Source of the DNA: Roseiflexus sp.
GTDB lineage: Bacteria; Chloroflexota; Chloroflexia; Chloroflexales; Roseiflexaceae
DNA: 43,154 nt
Reading direction: 5' to 3'
NCBI GenBank assembly: GCA_025062325.1
Contig: JANXAL010000127.1
Coordinates: 68,358 to 111,511, forward strand
Part shown: in pieces, positions 34,966 through 43,066 of the stretch
How the letters are laid out: each line of letters begins with the position of its first letter
How positions within the stretch are numbered: the first letter of the stretch is position 1
Notes under the pieces: model-generated
Told to the model about the DNA's origin: nothing
The model's input: the letters and a program-made list of their open reading frames with translations, nothing else
Databases searched by the model: none
Translations under genes and position numbers: made by a program

Positions 34966-36054
34966 ATGCCTGCCTATCCTGATATGCTATCCACCCGTCA
35001 CGGGACGTTGCCGCTGCCCGCTTTTCTGCCGGACGCCACCTTCGGCACGGTGCGCGCCGTCGATGCTGGCGATGTGCGCGCCGCCGGGGTGCGCGCGCTG
35101 GTGATGAATACGTTCCACCTCATGCAGAAGCCGGGTTCATCGACCATTCAGGCGCTCGGCGGGCTGCACGCCATGACCGGCTGGGACGGTCCGATCATGA
35201 CCGACTCGGGCGGCTTTCAGGCGTACTCGCTCATTCGCCAGAACCCGAAGCAGGGGCGGATCACCGATCAGGGAATCATCTTTCAGCCGGAAGGCGCCGG
35301 GCGCAAATTTCAATTGACGCCGGAGAAGTGCATTCAACTGCAACTGGCATACGGCGCCGATATTGTCGTCTGTCTCGACGACTGTACGCACGTCGACGAT
35401 CCCACCGCCGAGCAGCGCGCCTCGGTGCGGCGCACGATTCGCTGGGCAGCGCGCTGCAAACAGGAGTTCGAGCGTCAACTGGAGATGCGCCGCCTTGGCG
35501 ACGAGCGACCGCTGTTGTTCGCCGTGGTGCAGGGGGGCGGCATTCCCGAACTGCGGCGCGAATGCGCTGAGGCGCTGCTCGAGATCGGGTTCGACGGGTA
35601 TGGGTACGGCGGGTGGCCCCTCGATGCGCAGGGCAGCCTGCTGACCGACATGCTGGCGCTCACCCGTGAACTGATCCCGCCGCATCTGCCGCTGCACGCG
35701 CTCGGCGTCGGCCATCCCGAGTACGTGGCGACGTGTGTGCGTATGGGGTATCGGCTGTTCGACAGCGCCCTGCCGACGCGCGACGCGCGCAACGGTCGGC
35801 TCTACGCCTTCGCCGCCGATCCGCGCGATCCGGCGTTTCGCCTGATCGGTCGCTGGTTCCACGCCATTTATGTGGAGGACGACCGGTACATCAAATCCGA
35901 CGCGCCGATCTCGCCTGGCTGCGACTGTTACACCTGCACCCGCTACTCCCTCGGCTATCTGCACCATTTGCAGGCCATCGGCGAGACCCTCTTCTACCGC
36001 CTGGCGACGATCCACAACCTCCGGTTTATGAGCGTGCTGATGGGGTTGCTGTAG
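34966..36054 (+). CDS. tRNA-guanine transglycosylase family protein (variant)
   Basis: Base-exchange enzyme of the Tgt family, which inserts a 7-deazaguanine (preQ1 in bacteria) into tRNA; 362 residues. Catalytic Asp80 (MTDSGGFQ) and nucleophile Asp266 (LFDSALPTR) are present, as are LDDCT, the VVQGG loop and the zinc site Cys319, Cys321, Cys324 and His350. The usual GGLSVGE loop is replaced by GGWPLD, and the KPRYLMGVG region is HLPLHALGVG, so it is not a standard Tgt. I use ATG 34966; ATG 34984 is possible. The gene ends two bases from the end of the convergent CHAT operon. Substrate could be tRNA or, less likely, DNA. Confidence 0.85.
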   Translation: MPAYPDMLSTRHGTLPLPAFLPDATFGTVRAVDAGDVRAAGVRALVMNTFHLMQKPGSSTIQALGGLHAMTGWDGPIMTDSGGFQAYSLIRQNPKQGRITDQGIIFQPEGAGRKFQLTPEKCIQLQLAYGADIVVCLDDCTHVDDPTAEQRASVRRTIRWAARCKQEFERQLEMRRLGDERPLLFAVVQGGGIPELRRECAEALLEIGFDGYGYGGWPLDAQGSLLTDMLALTRELIPPHLPLHALGVGHPEYVATCVRMGYRLFDSALPTRDARNGRLYAFAADPRDPAFRLIGRWFHAIYVEDDRYIKSDAPISPGCDCYTCTRYSLGYLHHLQAIGETLFYRLATIHNLRFMSVLMGLL

Positions 36055-36056
36055 GT

Positions 36057-37856
36057 CTACCACACCAGCCGGGCGTTCGGATGGGCGTAGAGGGTATATG
36101 CCAGGAACATGGGGTCGCCGGGGAATGCCGCATGCGTCCTCTGGCGCGCCCGCTGCAGCGACACTGCCAGCGTCGCACCCGGCTGCTGCGTCGCCTGGTA
36201 GAAGGTCTCGGCGAAATGGCGCGCCGCGCCGTCAGGAATCCGCCAGAGCGGTGCGATCAGCGCGCCAACGTGGCAATCCTGCACCAGCGTCTTCGCCCAG
36301 CCCCCCATCCCGGTCAGCGCCAGCCCGCTCTGCCCCGCCCGGCATGCGTTGAGAAAGACCAGGGGCCGGTCGGTCCGGAGGCGCGTCTGTGCCGGGCCGA
36401 CCACATCGTGAGGGCGCAGGCGGCGACCGCCCTCCAGGATCAGCGGCGAATTGCCGGGCGCAGCCGCGTCGTATTCGCCATGGCAGGCGAAGTGCCACAG
36501 ATGCACCGGATCGTTGCCGGTGAGCAGCGCCTCGACCAGGTCGCGCCGCGCTGCCGCCGGGGAGCGATCAACCCGGTGCGCAGGATTGGCCAGTCCACGC
36601 ACAAATGCCGCTTCGTGCTGCGCCTCCGTCAACCCGGAGTCGGTCGGCGCGATGCAGGCAAGGCTCTGCACGGCGATCTCGGCGGCTGGCGCCGCGCCGC
36701 CGCTGACCCAGCGGCTGAGGTCGTACTGCATGCAGAGGAAGTCGTCGTCAACGCCGTCGTCGAAGGGACGGATCAGTTCCCACGGAATCCATGGCTCGTC
36801 GGAGACGATCTCAATCGTGCGCACCCTGCCGCGGATCCGCTCGCGGTACTCAAGGCGCATGTCGTCGTTGAACAGTTCGTTGTAGAGTCGCCAGCCGATC
36901 TTGCGCATACCAGATAGCAAATCGCCGCTATCCAGCCGATACCCGTCAATGTCAAGCCCTTTCGCTAACTGTTCGATCTCACGGATGGTCTGATAACGGT
37001 ACTGCTCCGGGTCGCCGCGCAGCACGCCGCCGTTGATGATCCGCTCTTCGGTCGTGGCGTAGTTCAGGGTATAGGTCAGACGATTGTCCTTCGTGACTAC
37101 CCGCAGCACCAGGTCGGGAAAGGGCGCGCGGTAATCGCCGATGGTGACGGGCTGCCCTGGCAGTTTGCCCGGCTCGCCGCTGACCTCCACTGTCTGCGCT
37201 TCCAGCGTGTGGGTGATGCTGGCCAGCAAATGACTCTGGCGGTAGAAGTCGATCACGACCGAGTGCAGCCCGACCTCTGTTGCGCGCAGGTAGAAGACGA
37301 CCGGCTGGCTGTCTCCCTCTTCCACCCGCAGGGTCTGCACCGGTTCGCTCAACAGTTCCGGTCCGCGCGGGGTCAGCACGACCCTGATCAGCTCATTGAG
37401 CCGCGCCTGGATCGCTCTGCTCTCCTGATCATCGGCGGGTGAGCGGGTCAGCCCGACGACGACCGGGAAGCGCGCGCCGACCGTGACCCGCGCAGGGGCG
37501 TAGATGTCGGTGTAGCGGGTGACGGCGGGCGGGTCAAGGATGTCGTGCAGGCGGCTGGCGGCTTCAGTGGGACCGAGCAGCCCGGCAGGCGCCGCGCCAG
37601 AGCCAACCACGTCGCCGCGCTGCCCGCTGGCAGCTTCGAGGTAGCGGCGCAGCGTGGCGCGCCCGTCGGGCAGATCACGAAGCAGGCGCTGCACTTCCAA
37701 CGCAACTGCGGATCGCTCTTCGCTATCGCGCGCGGCAGCGTAGCGGCGCAACAGATCAAGCGCCCGCCAGTAGCGCGCCGGATCGACTGCGCTGCGGGAA
37801 AGATCAGTCCACAGGTCGAGCAGCGCCCGCACTGCCGGATGTTCGATGATCATCAC
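36057..37856 (-). CDS. CHAT-domain (caspase-like) protease, second gene of operon
   Basis: Protein of 599 residues. A short helical N-terminal part (1-85) leads to a beta-rich region (about 120-240; YTDIYAPARVTVGARFPVVV), a middle domain (about 250-400) and a C-terminal CHAT domain (about 400-599). The predicted catalytic dyad is His459 (WHFACHGEY) and Cys505 (LNACRAGQSG), the order and spacing of clan CD caspase-type peptidases. It starts at GTG (37856), overlapping the upstream stop (GTGA), behind GAGGAGGTG; an ATG three bases on is also possible. It has no TPRs, unlike its partner, and may be its substrate, co-protease or executioner. Confidence 0.85.
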   Translation of the reverse strand: MMIIEHPAVRALLDLWTDLSRSAVDPARYWRALDLLRRYAAARDSEERSAVALEVQRLLRDLPDGRATLRRYLEAASGQRGDVVGSGAAPAGLLGPTEAASRLHDILDPPAVTRYTDIYAPARVTVGARFPVVVGLTRSPADDQESRAIQARLNELIRVVLTPRGPELLSEPVQTLRVEEGDSQPVVFYLRATEVGLHSVVIDFYRQSHLLASITHTLEAQTVEVSGEPGKLPGQPVTIGDYRAPFPDLVLRVVTKDNRLTYTLNYATTEERIINGGVLRGDPEQYRYQTIREIEQLAKGLDIDGYRLDSGDLLSGMRKIGWRLYNELFNDDMRLEYRERIRGRVRTIEIVSDEPWIPWELIRPFDDGVDDDFLCMQYDLSRWVSGGAAPAAEIAVQSLACIAPTDSGLTEAQHEAAFVRGLANPAHRVDRSPAAARRDLVEALLTGNDPVHLWHFACHGEYDAAAPGNSPLILEGGRRLRPHDVVGPAQTRLRTDRPLVFLNACRAGQSGLALTGMGGWAKTLVQDCHVGALIAPLWRIPDGAARHFAETFYQATQQPGATLAVSLQRARQRTHAAFPGDPMFLAYTLYAHPNARLVW

Positions 37857-40800
37857 AGTCGCACCTCCTCAGCGCCAGTGAACGTAAAGGGCGCCCAGTA
37901 GTTTGGGCTGGCATACGGACGTTCCTGCTGCGGATTCTCGGCAGTCGTCACTTTGCCAAACAACTCCTCGATCAGAGTCACAGGCATGCGCCGACCACTT
38001 TCGAGACGGGCGCGGGCGATGGCTTCGTGGCGTTCCAGGTATGTTTCGAGTTCCGCCGCAGTCACATCACGCAGCCAGCGCTGCGCCCGCCGCACCGCTC
38101 GCGCAGCGGGCAATCCTTCCTGCTGCATATACTCATAGATGCGGGTGACCAGCAGCGCGGTTGCGGCGTCGTCCACACTCCACAGCGTGCCGATCACCCC
38201 CGGCACACCCGCCTGCAAGAAGCCAGCCGGCAGCCCGATCGACTCTTCGGGCAGGTTGCGGAAATCGGTGATCGCCGTCTGGCAGGCTGAGAGGGTTGCC
38301 AGCCGGGTGTGGCGCAGCGTGGTCTGCTCCATGTCGAGCAGATCGCGCAGGGTGAGCCGTTCCTCCTGCCCGGCGGCGTTGTAGAGCAGCAGCCCCGACT
38401 CGAGCGGATCATCCGCTCGAAAGACGCCGTGGCAGGAGAGGTGCAGCGCGGTCGCGCCATCCATCCGCTCCCGCAGCGCCGCCAGCGTCGCTGACTGCTC
38501 ATAGAGCGCCGTGGCTGCGCTGGCGGGCAGCAGATCAATCACGCTATCCAGTTCCGCCTTCGCATAGCGCAGACTGCTGGGCCACTGCGCAGCCAGTTGC
38601 CGAAGCTGCTGCACCGCGTCGCCCCACGCATCTGGCAGCTCTCTGATCTGGCGCTGCAACTCAAATCCTTCGTGGATCAACTGCCCGGTCGGCAGCGCTA
38701 CCAGACTGCGCAACTCCTTCGCTGCCGGATCGTCGGGCAACGCCGCCGCTGCCGCCAGCAACTGCTGGTGCAATTCGGCGAGCGCGGCGACCGGCGGCAG
38801 CGGGTTGCCCACCCCGGCGAGGCGCAGTGGCGCAGCGCGCCGTTCGGCGGCGTGGCGGCGCGCCTCGCGCAGCGCCAGCGCGCTGGGGGCGTAACAGACC
38901 GTGACGTGATCGATGACGTGCGTGCCGTCGGGCAGTTGCGCCGCGTGCAGCGGCAACAGTGCCAGCCGCCCGGTGGGGATGAGGATGATGGTGTTCGCGC
39001 CCGCTTCTCCCTCTTCCCGCTCCCGCAGTGCGGGAGAGGGCAGGGGACCGGAGGGAAGAGTGAGGGCATCCAGCACCGGTCCCATCACCTTCGCGCCCAA
39101 TTCCGGCAGCAACCGCGCCAGCGCAGCGGGCATCCAGTCTGTGACTGCCAGTTGCGCTGGCAGGTAGCCGCCGGTCACATTCTTTCCTTCCGCATCGGTC
39201 TCAACCAGCCAGCCGTTCAGGGCAGCCTCAGTCAACTCCGGCAGATCCACCGCCTGCACGCCGCCAGCGTGGACGATCAGCGCCGCGCCGCCGACCGGCG
39301 TGGCAAGCAGGTAGACCAGCGGCGCGATTTGAGCGATGGATTGGATGTCGGGGAAGGTGGGATCGCTCATGAAGGAACGAAACGCTGGATCGTGCACACC
39401 GGCCTGTTCGCGTATCGCGCGCCCGGCATCGCTCAGAGCCTGTCGCGCGGCCTCAATACGAGTGTGCCAACTGGGCGGGCGCGTTTCGCTCTGCGCCAGC
39501 ACCAGCAGATCGCTATACTCCTGGCGCGCGCGCAGATAGGCGGAAAGGAGATCGGCAAACCCCATTGCTGGCAACCGACTCAGATCGCGGCGGTTCTGCT
39601 CCAACGCCTCGCGCAACAGACGGGCACGCCCCGTTTCCAACGCCGATAACGCCTGTTCTGGCTGACGTTGCTGAATGAAAGCATACGCCAGGCGAACAGG
39701 AACTTCTTGTGCATCCCTGAGCCAGAGCAACTTTTCTTCGCGCCGATACTGGATTGCAAACAAGCGCCTAACCGCCTGCATTGCATATGTATATGCTGCG
39801 ACTGTCTCGTCCCACGCATGACGATTGAATGTCCAATCACCCCAGTTGCGACCCGCCCTCAATACGTCTTCTAGCGATGTTTCTAGTCCTGATACGCATG
39901 CCGTGCGAAATGCCTCCTGTGCCGCTTGCAAATCGGCGCGTGTACTAGTTCGAGCATAGCGGTCGCGTAGCCCATTCCCCAAGTTGTTCAAGATTGTAGA
40001 ACGTTCGGGGGCATCAGGCGGGGTGGCTTTGAGAGCGTCCTCGAAGTTCTTGATAGCGACATCAAGGTCTGCGAGATTGCCAGTGCGGACATAGCGGATG
40101 CGCAGCTCATTCCCTAGATTGTTCAGGATCGCGGCACGGCGGGGAGCGTCGGACGGAGTAGCATCGCGAGCCTCCTCAAAGCGCATAATGGCTTCATTGA
40201 GGTCTGCCAGGTTACCGCTGCGGGTGTAACGGTCGCGTAGCCCTGTCCCTAGGTTGTTCAGGTATATCGGACGGTCGAGGGCATCAGGCGGAGCGGTAGC
40301 GAGAGCCTCCTCGAAGAGTGCAATGGCGGCATTGAGGTCTGCCAGGTTGCCGGTGCGAGCATAACGATCACGCAGTCCTGTTCCCAGGTTGTTCAAGCGA
40401 GAGGAGCGGTCGGGGGCATCAGGCGGAGTAGCAGCGAGAGCCTCCTCGAAGCGCGCAATAGCGGCATCCAGATCTGCAAGATTACCGGTACAGGCATAAC
40501 GGTCGCGCAGCCCCGTCCCCAGGTTGTTCAGGTACATAGGGCGGTCAGGGGCACCAGACGGAGCAGCAGCAAGGGCGTTCTCATAGTGCGCAATAGCGGC
40601 ATTCAGATCTGCAAGATTACCGGTACGGACATAACGGTCGCGCAGCCCATTCCCCAGGTTGTTCACGCGAGAGGGACGATCTGGGTCGTCGGGCGGAGTA
40701 ACGGCAAGGGCCTTCTCATAGTGCGCAATAGCGGCATTCAGATCTGCAAGATTACCAGTACGGGCATAACGGTCGCGCAGCCCATTCCCTAGGTTGTTCA

Positions 40801-42226
40801 GGATTACAGGACGGTCGGGGGCATCGAACGGGGCGGCGACGAGGGCCTCCTCGAAGCGCGCAATGGCAGTATCGAGGTCGGCGGGGTTACCGGTGCGGGC
40901 ATAACGGTCGCGCAGCCCATTCCCCAGGTTGTTCAAGATTTTAGGACGACCAGGGGTATCGAACGGGACAGCGACGAGGGCCTCCTCGAAGCGCGCAATA
41001 GCAGTATCGAGGTCAGCGAGATTGCCAGTGCGAGCGTAGCGGGCGCGTAGCCCATTCCCCAGGTTATTCAGGATTGCGGAACGAACAGAAATGTCAGACG
41101 AACTGGTGGAAAGGGCAGTTTCCCATAAGTGTAGAGCGGAGTTCAAATCGCTGACACGCCCCTGCCGCCAGTAGCGCCGTAAATATGCGCCACCGGCATT
41201 ATTTAAAACTATCCGACAAAACCACTGCTCAGTCCGCCCAAACTCAGCATGATTGAGTATCCGCTCCCACGCTGCCACAGCCTCATCGAGCGCTTCGATG
41301 TCACTGCTCCGCTCGTAGCGCACCAATGCTTCGGCAGCAATCTGTACATCGGCAGCGAAGGCAGGAGGAACGACAAGACCGCCAGCATCAGCAGCGGCCC
41401 GCATCAGCTTCTCAAGCAGATCGGGATGTTCCTGCAATGCCTGTTCCAGGTCCTCAGGAGAGCGAACCTCAACGCCTGCGACTGCCAGTTGCTCGAGCAC
41501 TTCACGGAGCGCCTGCGCGATCTCCGGCGGCAGGTTGGCGCTCTCTGCAGTGATGCCAGAAGGAGCAGGCGTGGTTGTCTTCTCCGCAAACGCCTGCTCG
41601 ATCCCGACCTTGCGGCAGCGGCGCAACAGGGCGCGGTGCTCCTCAAGGATGCGCTGCGCATTCTCATCGCCCTGCGCGCGGAAGGCGGCGCTCAACCGCT
41701 CGAGCAGCATATCGGCGACAGGGCTGAACAGTTCCGGGTGTTGTTCGAGAATGCGGCGCGATTCGTCCCATGTGCGGGCATTGATAAATTGCTCGAGGAG
41801 ATCTGCCAATCGGCGCACTGCCTGCTCCAGGTCATCACTCAGCGCCAGCGGCAGCAGTTCGCGTCGCGCGTTTGTGATCCGTTCCAGCCACTCGTCGCGC
41901 CATGCGTCGCCAGACGCGTTGCGCAGGCGAGTGAGCAATTCCACGGCGTGGCGCTGGTCCTCTTCGACGCTGGTACTCCGCGCTGGCGAAAAGATCAGGC
42001 GCGCATCGGCGTCGGCGGTCGGCGGAACATAGACCAGCAGCGGCGCGTCGATGTCAACGCTGTTCCCGCAGTGCGGACAGGCGAGGCGGTGCAGCGTCCC
42101 GTTGCGCAGGCGGTCGATCAGGTCGGGGCGGGCGGCGGCGTCAACAATCAGCCAGAGGTCGGCGGTGAACGTGCGACCGCAGGCGGGGCAGGTGAGGGAT
42201 GCCGGGATGCTCTCTGAACAATCCAT
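37853..42226 (-). CDS. CpXC zinc-ribbon / TPR / CHAT-domain protein
   Basis: Very large protein of 1457 residues. The N terminus is a CpXC-like zinc ribbon (Cys13, Cys16, Cys50, Cys53). A charged helical region (about 85-340) follows, then a tetratricopeptide array: one divergent repeat and eight consecutive 45-residue units from Ile385 to about 744, plus a partial ninth, with consensus LNNLGNGLRDRYARTGNLAD. After a further helical part (about 800-960) comes the C-terminal CHAT protease domain (about 1100-1440) with His1266 (LSCHGVF) and Cys1315 (TLSACQT). The ATG is at 42226. The TPR-plus-CHAT design is shared with Csx29 of type III-E CRISPR systems, but no CRISPR gene is here. Confidence 0.88.
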   Translation of the reverse strand: MDCSESIPASLTCPACGRTFTADLWLIVDAAARPDLIDRLRNGTLHRLACPHCGNSVDIDAPLLVYVPPTADADARLIFSPARSTSVEEDQRHAVELLTRLRNASGDAWRDEWLERITNARRELLPLALSDDLEQAVRRLADLLEQFINARTWDESRRILEQHPELFSPVADMLLERLSAAFRAQGDENAQRILEEHRALLRRCRKVGIEQAFAEKTTTPAPSGITAESANLPPEIAQALREVLEQLAVAGVEVRSPEDLEQALQEHPDLLEKLMRAAADAGGLVVPPAFAADVQIAAEALVRYERSSDIEALDEAVAAWERILNHAEFGRTEQWFCRIVLNNAGGAYLRRYWRQGRVSDLNSALHLWETALSTSSSDISVRSAILNNLGNGLRARYARTGNLADLDTAIARFEEALVAVPFDTPGRPKILNNLGNGLRDRYARTGNPADLDTAIARFEEALVAAPFDAPDRPVILNNLGNGLRDRYARTGNLADLNAAIAHYEKALAVTPPDDPDRPSRVNNLGNGLRDRYVRTGNLADLNAAIAHYENALAAAPSGAPDRPMYLNNLGTGLRDRYACTGNLADLDAAIARFEEALAATPPDAPDRSSRLNNLGTGLRDRYARTGNLADLNAAIALFEEALATAPPDALDRPIYLNNLGTGLRDRYTRSGNLADLNEAIMRFEEARDATPSDAPRRAAILNNLGNELRIRYVRTGNLADLDVAIKNFEDALKATPPDAPERSTILNNLGNGLRDRYARTSTRADLQAAQEAFRTACVSGLETSLEDVLRAGRNWGDWTFNRHAWDETVAAYTYAMQAVRRLFAIQYRREEKLLWLRDAQEVPVRLAYAFIQQRQPEQALSALETGRARLLREALEQNRRDLSRLPAMGFADLLSAYLRARQEYSDLLVLAQSETRPPSWHTRIEAARQALSDAGRAIREQAGVHDPAFRSFMSDPTFPDIQSIAQIAPLVYLLATPVGGAALIVHAGGVQAVDLPELTEAALNGWLVETDAEGKNVTGGYLPAQLAVTDWMPAALARLLPELGAKVMGPVLDALTLPSGPLPSPALREREEGEAGANTIILIPTGRLALLPLHAAQLPDGTHVIDHVTVCYAPSALALREARRHAAERRAAPLRLAGVGNPLPPVAALAELHQQLLAAAAALPDDPAAKELRSLVALPTGQLIHEGFELQRQIRELPDAWGDAVQQLRQLAAQWPSSLRYAKAELDSVIDLLPASAATALYEQSATLAALRERMDGATALHLSCHGVFRADDPLESGLLLYNAAGQEERLTLRDLLDMEQTTLRHTRLATLSACQTAITDFRNLPEESIGLPAGFLQAGVPGVIGTLWSVDDAATALLVTRIYEYMQQEGLPAARAVRRAQRWLRDVTAAELETYLERHEAIARARLESGRRMPVTLIEELFGKVTTAENPQQERPYASPNYWAPFTFTGAEEVRL
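39890..41077 (-). repeat. 135-bp internal repeats encoding the TPR array
   Basis: Eight full 135-base units and a partial ninth, in perfect register and very similar at the DNA level (for example GGTCGCGCAGCCCATTCCCC recurs almost unchanged). Such similarity at DNA level points to recent duplication or ongoing homogenisation. Confidence 0.9.
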
Positions 42227-42369
42227 AGCACGCTCTCCCTGGTGGGCGCATATCAGGTCTGTTTCTTATCAGAACGCTGCTGCGCGGCAAAATGGAACGC
42301 TGAGTTGACCATATTTTATGTGAAGTATGACAATAATGGAAGGGCTTGCGCAAAGGCGCCTGGAATGGG

Positions 42370-42463
42370 GACGCGGATGGACACAGATGCGACGGATTTT
42401 CGCGGATCGATGTGGGGCGGAGGGCGTCCGTGAGAATCCGTCTCGATCCGCGGCAATCCGTGT
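42370..42463. repeat. ACGGAT-type inverted repeat, right copy
   Basis: ACGCGGATGGACACAGATGC and GACGGATTTTCGCGGATCGA on the left pair with GTCCGTGAGAATCCGTCTCG and ATCCGCGGCAATCCGTGTGC on the right. It belongs to the same family as 33921-34005. The 42227-43026 region holds repeats and no convincing gene. Confidence 0.65.
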
Positions 42464-42478
42464 GCCCCGGCATCCTCT

Positions 42479-42700
42479 GCGGGCGCCCACAGGGGGGCGC
42501 CCCTACGACGGCAGGCGCCCACAAGGGGCGCCCCTACGGTGACGATCCTGCAGCACCTGCGGCAGTGCGCGTCTCCGCCAAGGTAGGGACATGCCCCCGT
42601 GCCTGCCCACGACGGGCGCCCCGACCGTGCCCACCGCCAATGCGTAGGGGCAGGCCCCCGCGCCTGCCCGCGACGGGCGCCAACAACAGGGGAGCGACCC
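42479..42700. repeat. Cluster of GGGCGCCCCTAC / GTAGGGGCAGG repeats
   Basis: GGGCGCCCCTAC occurs twice (ending about 42501 and 42537) with CAGG or CAAG spacers, followed by two copies of GTAGGG(G/A)CA(G/T)GCCCCCG(C/T)GCCTGCCC...GACGGGCGCC at about 42582 and 42645. Non-coding, palindrome-rich. Confidence 0.65.
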
Positions 42701-42703
42701 TAC

Positions 42704-42920
42704 CTCACAAGTGTAGATTTTTCAGCAGCCCTTCCATTGTACCGCCCGTCTTGGGCGTTAGGATGCCCACACTCCCCCTTCTCCCCTGGTGGGAGAAGGA
42801 GGCTGGGAGAATGAGAGGGAAAAGGGCGTCAGGATGTCGGCAAACCCGCTCCGCACCCTAAAAGCCAACACCCGAGCGTTGTGAGCGGCCCTTCTCCTCT
42901 GCATGCAGGAGAAGGGAGCG
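42704..42920 (-). repeat. Inverted relatives of the 34.1-34.8 kb repeat family
   Basis: CTCACAAGTGTAG (42704-42716) is the exact complement of the motif at 34615, and GGGCGTCAGGATGTCGGCAA (from 42824) is the complement of the 108-bp unit head, followed by the matching AACCC. A GGAGAAGG/CCTTCTCC pair and CTCCTCTGCATGCAGGAG are also present. Confidence 0.65.
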
Positions 42921-43026
42921 CTGAGGCTTCTTGGCGCCTGAAACAGGCGATGCATCACAAAAGAACCTGTTCTGGCGAAGTGAGATTCCCCCAGTTCGCG
43001 CCGATTATTTTCACTATTCTACCAGA

Positions 43027-43066
43027 TGAAACTTGACAAAGTTTCAATGTTAGAGTAATCTAACAT
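43027..43066 (+). promoter_or_regulatory. Promoter with two adjacent perfect palindromes
   Basis: TGAAACTT-GACA-AAGTTTCA (43027-43046) and ATGTTAGA-GTAA-TCTAACAT (43047-43066) are both perfect 8-4-8 inverted repeats, back to back. A TTGACA -35 box (43033-43038) lies in the first and TAATCT (43056-43061, 17-base spacing) in the second. This looks like a repressor-controlled promoter for a gene running out of the window; frames after it are open to the end, but no ATG start is seen. Confidence 0.7.

Noticed and set aside
35137-36063. Minus-strand 308-residue open frame opposite tgt
   Set aside because: The plus strand encodes an intact Tgt with all catalytic and zinc residues.
39890-41077. CRISPR-like array because of regularly spaced repeats
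   Set aside because: The period is 135 bases with no distinct spacers, and the repeats translate in frame to TPR units.
41249-42217. Plus-strand 322-residue open frame opposite the CpXC-TPR-CHAT gene
   Set aside because: No recognisable domain and no ribosome site; the minus-strand frame is full-length, with zinc ribbon and TPRs.
37853-42226. Type III-E CRISPR (Craspase) locus
   Set aside because: The large protein has a TPR-CHAT design like Csx29, but there is no gRAMP/Cas7-11 gene, no Cas1 and no CRISPR array in the window.
42242-42861. Plus-strand open frames of 63-171 residues upstream of the CHAT operon
   Set aside because: They consist of the ACGGAT and GGGCGCC repeats read through, with no family resemblance.
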